Assembly: GCA_033763635.1 (NCBI GenBank)
Contig: JANRKG010000210.1
Span: 1 to 7,941 of the forward strand
Source: JANRKG01 sp033763635
GTDB lineage: Bacteria > Cyanobacteriota > Cyanobacteriia > GCF-001939115
Direction of reading: 5' to 3'
DNA: 7,941 nt
The notes beneath the pieces were generated by a model. It was not told where the DNA came from. It was given only the letters and a program-made list of their open reading frames with translations, and did not search any database. Within the stretch, counting starts at the first letter, position 1, and the number at the start of each line of letters is the position of its first letter. Of the stretch, positions 6,402 to 7,941 are shown one piece after another. The translations under genes were made by a program, and so were the position numbers.

Positions 6402-6529
6402 AAGAGTGCTCGGAGCAACACAACAAACCCGAAAACCGATATTGTTGTTACGGTCATCGCGCGCATTGTTGTTACGATTGGCAGAACGGCAATTCCTCGG
6501 ATTGTTGTTCCAGGAGCCGCCCCGCAGTA
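6402..6529 (-). repeat. DGR template repeat (TR)
   Basis: This is the non-mutated master copy of VR, transcribed into the RNA that the reverse transcriptase copies. It starts 42 bases after the RT stop codon. On the coding strand it contains 29 adenines, most grouped in AAC/AAT codons that translate as NNN, N, NNN and NNN at the VR variable positions. The reading frame shared with VR is open through TR, but it has no gene context of its own and TR is expected to act as RNA. A small hairpin (6397-6408, stem CACT/AGTG) closes its 3' edge and is absent from VR. Confidence 0.95.
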
Positions 6530-6571
6530 GCTCTGTTGCCCGCCCCACTTTTACTGTAAGGCATGCTGACC

Positions 6572-7639
6572 TTAGAATTGCAATGAATGAGGCAGATCCA
6601 GGGTGTTGAAGATTTGTTGGCGCAGTCGCCAGGTATCGCCGTGGGCCAAATGAGCATTCCAACTCTGAAGACTCTGGTTTACGTCATGCTCGGATACCCT
6701 CCCGATCGCATAGTCTCTCTGGAGATGTTTCAGCCGCCTGCGCCCCACTTGCAGGTTATGGTTACGAACCCGAATTTGATTGGGTAATACCCGGAAGCCT
6801 ACAAAGCTTGCACCATAGCGAGTTTGAGTAAGCTGGCTTTTGATCGGGTGAATTTTCAACCGCAGGGTTGCCAGGTAGGTTTCAATGTGGCTGCGGCAGG
6901 TTTGCAGAAAGCCGCGATCGTCACTGAAGAGGGCAAAATCGTCCACATACCTCAGATACTTCGAGGCGTGCAGCGTTTCTTTGATGTAACGATCAAACCC
7001 ATTGAGGTACACATTGGCAAAGAACTGACTGGTGAGATTGCCGATCGGCAGTCCTTTGGGTCTCTCCAAAGGCGTAAGCAGCGTATCACCCGGAAAATAA
7101 TCAATGGGCGTTTCTCCTTCGCTGCGATTATCCAGAATTCTGTCAATCAACCAGAGGGTGTCCTGGCACTTCAGTTTGCGACGAATGAGGTGTTTGAGAA
7201 TGGCAATGTCAATGCTGGGAAAGTATTTGCAGATGTCGCATTGCAGCACGTATCGGCTGGAGCGGGCATACCGCACAAACTGACGCAGCGCTCGGTGAGA
7301 ACCATAACCCCTGCGGTTGGCGTAGGTGGTGGCAATGAAGGTGCGATCGAAAATTGGAACAATGATATTGCAAAGGGCATGGTGAACCACACGATCGCGG
7401 TAGGGAGCCGCCGAAATCACCCGCCGCTTCGGTTCATAGATCTCGAAGGTTTTGTACTCACCGGGTTCATAGGTCTGGCTCTGAAGTTCTCGTTGCAGTT
7501 GCAGTAGCTCCCATTCAAGATGGTCGTTAAAAGCCAGAACTGGATCGCGGTAGCGCTTCTGACGCTGGGCTTGCTTGGCTGCCGCTAACAGATTCTCGAA
7601 AGCAGTGATTTGAGGATATAAATTACCATACCGTTTCAT
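6572..7639 (-). CDS. DGR reverse transcriptase
   Basis: This enzyme makes the adenine-mutagenised cDNA from TR RNA that overwrites VR. I choose ATG 7639 (355 residues, MKRYGNLYPQ) because it overlaps the avd stop as ATGA (7636-7639), the usual coupled arrangement; a start nine codons upstream (7666) is also open. Motifs in order: KRRVISAAPYRDRVVHHAL (71-89), RRGYGSHRAL (109-118), the catalytic Asp in DICKYFPSID (D135), the DGR-typical IGNLTSQ (199-205) in place of the QGxxxSP of retroviral and group II intron enzymes, YVDD (231-234) and SFVGFRVLP (278-286). Length is normal for DGR enzymes and there is no maturase or endonuclease domain. The gene is intact and lies between avd and TR. Confidence 0.97.
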   Translation of the reverse strand: MKRYGNLYPQITAFENLLAAAKQAQRQKRYRDPVLAFNDHLEWELLQLQRELQSQTYEPGEYKTFEIYEPKRRVISAAPYRDRVVHHALCNIIVPIFDRTFIATTYANRRGYGSHRALRQFVRYARSSRYVLQCDICKYFPSIDIAILKHLIRRKLKCQDTLWLIDRILDNRSEGETPIDYFPGDTLLTPLERPKGLPIGNLTSQFFANVYLNGFDRYIKETLHASKYLRYVDDFALFSDDRGFLQTCRSHIETYLATLRLKIHPIKSQLTQTRYGASFVGFRVLPNQIRVRNHNLQVGRRRLKHLQRDYAIGRVSEHDVNQSLQSWNAHLAHGDTWRLRQQIFNTLDLPHSLQF

Positions 7640-7941
7640 GCCTGGTTCCGCTGTTGCCCTAACCACCCCGTCAATTGTCTGCCTACCTCATCCAGCAAGC
7701 GACTGACATACTCGTACCGTTTGACCTCCATCAGTTGAAAGTCCAGCAGAAGACGGGTCTGGTATTGCAGGATATCCAGTTTGCTGCTTAGGGGTTGTAG
7801 AATCTCCAGTTTGTTGGGGGCATACCGAGCCGCGACCAACCCTTCCAGTAGGTCATAGAGAGTTGCTACCATTCGGTCCCCCAACCCAAACTTATGATCA
7901 CGGGGAAGTCGGTTCAAAATGGGCACGTACCATTTGATCAG
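7636..7941 (-). CDS. avd: Avd-like DGR accessory protein (N-terminus outside window)
   Basis: Avd is the small helical-bundle partner that binds the DGR reverse transcriptase and nucleic acid and is needed for retrohoming. The 101 residues seen contain the family's characteristic RDHKFGLGDRM segment and then three helices: TLYDLLEGLVAARYA, a second around KLDILQYQTRLLLDFQLM, and YEYVSRLLDEVGRQLTGWL near the end. The frame can be opened at a GTG (7926-7924), but it continues upstream without a stop as LIKWYV to the window edge, and a Trp-containing segment at that point fits Avd N-termini, so the true start is probably outside. The stop TGA overlaps the RT start. Family members are usually about 110-130 residues. 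Confidence 0.85.
   Translation of the reverse strand: MIKWYVPILNRLPRDHKFGLGDRMVATLYDLLEGLVAARYAPNKLEILQPLSSKLDILQYQTRLLLDFQLMEVKRYEYVSRLLDEVGRQLTGWLGQQRNQA

Larger units (their letters stand above)
5312..7941 (-). mobile_element. Diversity-generating retroelement (avd-RT-TR-target)
   Basis: All required parts are collinear on the minus strand: accessory protein, reverse transcriptase with the IGxxxSQ-type motif, TR, and a C-type-lectin-fold target gene ending in VR. The open reading frames and the adenine-biased TR/VR differences indicate a cassette that has been active and is probably still functional. DGRs do not transpose; they rewrite VR in place. The left limit is taken as the target-gene stop and the right limit lies outside the window. 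Confidence 0.93.

Noticed and set aside
6336..6662. Minus-strand 108-codon ORF running through TR
   Set aside because: It is open only because TR keeps the VR reading frame. Its start lies inside the RT gene in another frame, and the parts outside TR resemble no protein.
6824..7507. Plus-strand 227-codon ORF
   Set aside because: It lies wholly antisense to the well-supported RT gene and has no motif of its own.
7924..7926. GTG as the avd start codon
   Set aside because: The frame continues upstream with family-like residues (LIKWYV) to the window edge, so this is probably an internal valine.

Overview
The window looks cyanobacterial. It carries four copies of the HIP1 octamer GCGATCGC (1230-1237, 1749-1756, 2488-2495, 5462-5469), a sequence strongly over-represented in cyanobacterial genomes, and the ParB has the long-insert form I associate with cyanobacteria. 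Genus cannot be told from the sequence. The small ParA/ParB pair, with a palindrome unlike the canonical chromosomal parS, suggests a plasmid or other secondary replicon, but this is inference.

Left part (1-3374): a partial C-terminal tail of an unidentified protein (1-87), then an unrecognised 130-residue ORF (277-669) whose reading frame extends upstream without a usual start codon and may be frameshifted. A mostly non-coding 620-base stretch follows. Next are two divergent nuclease-like genes: a DUF1016/YhcG-type PD-(D/E)XK protein on the minus strand (1290-2333) and a GIY-YIG domain protein on the plus strand (2637-3374).

Middle (3402-5100): a minus-strand parA-parB partition operon with a 14-base overlap. 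A 22-base perfect palindrome lies upstream of parA (5079-5100), and its 20-base core is repeated exactly inside the parB coding sequence (3827-3846). These are the best candidates for the centromere-like parS sites.

Right part (5236-7941): a diversity-generating retroelement (DGR), all on the minus strand, in transcriptional order avd (cut by the window edge), reverse transcriptase, template repeat (TR, 6402-6529), and a target gene of the FGE-sulfatase/C-type-lectin-fold family whose last 43 codons hold the variable repeat (VR, 5318-5445). TR and VR match at 112 of 128 positions. Of the 16 differences, 14 are at TR adenines (coding strand), the signature of adenine-specific mutagenic retrohoming. 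The reverse transcriptase with Avd would copy TR RNA with errors at A and the cDNA would replace VR, rewriting about 11 surface residues of the target protein. A DGR is a known type of system. The less ordinary points here are the gene order, the single non-adenine change inside the hypervariable block, the diversified position that aligns with a catalytic cysteine of true FGE, the short tandem repeats abutting VR, and the duplicated palindrome embedded in parB.
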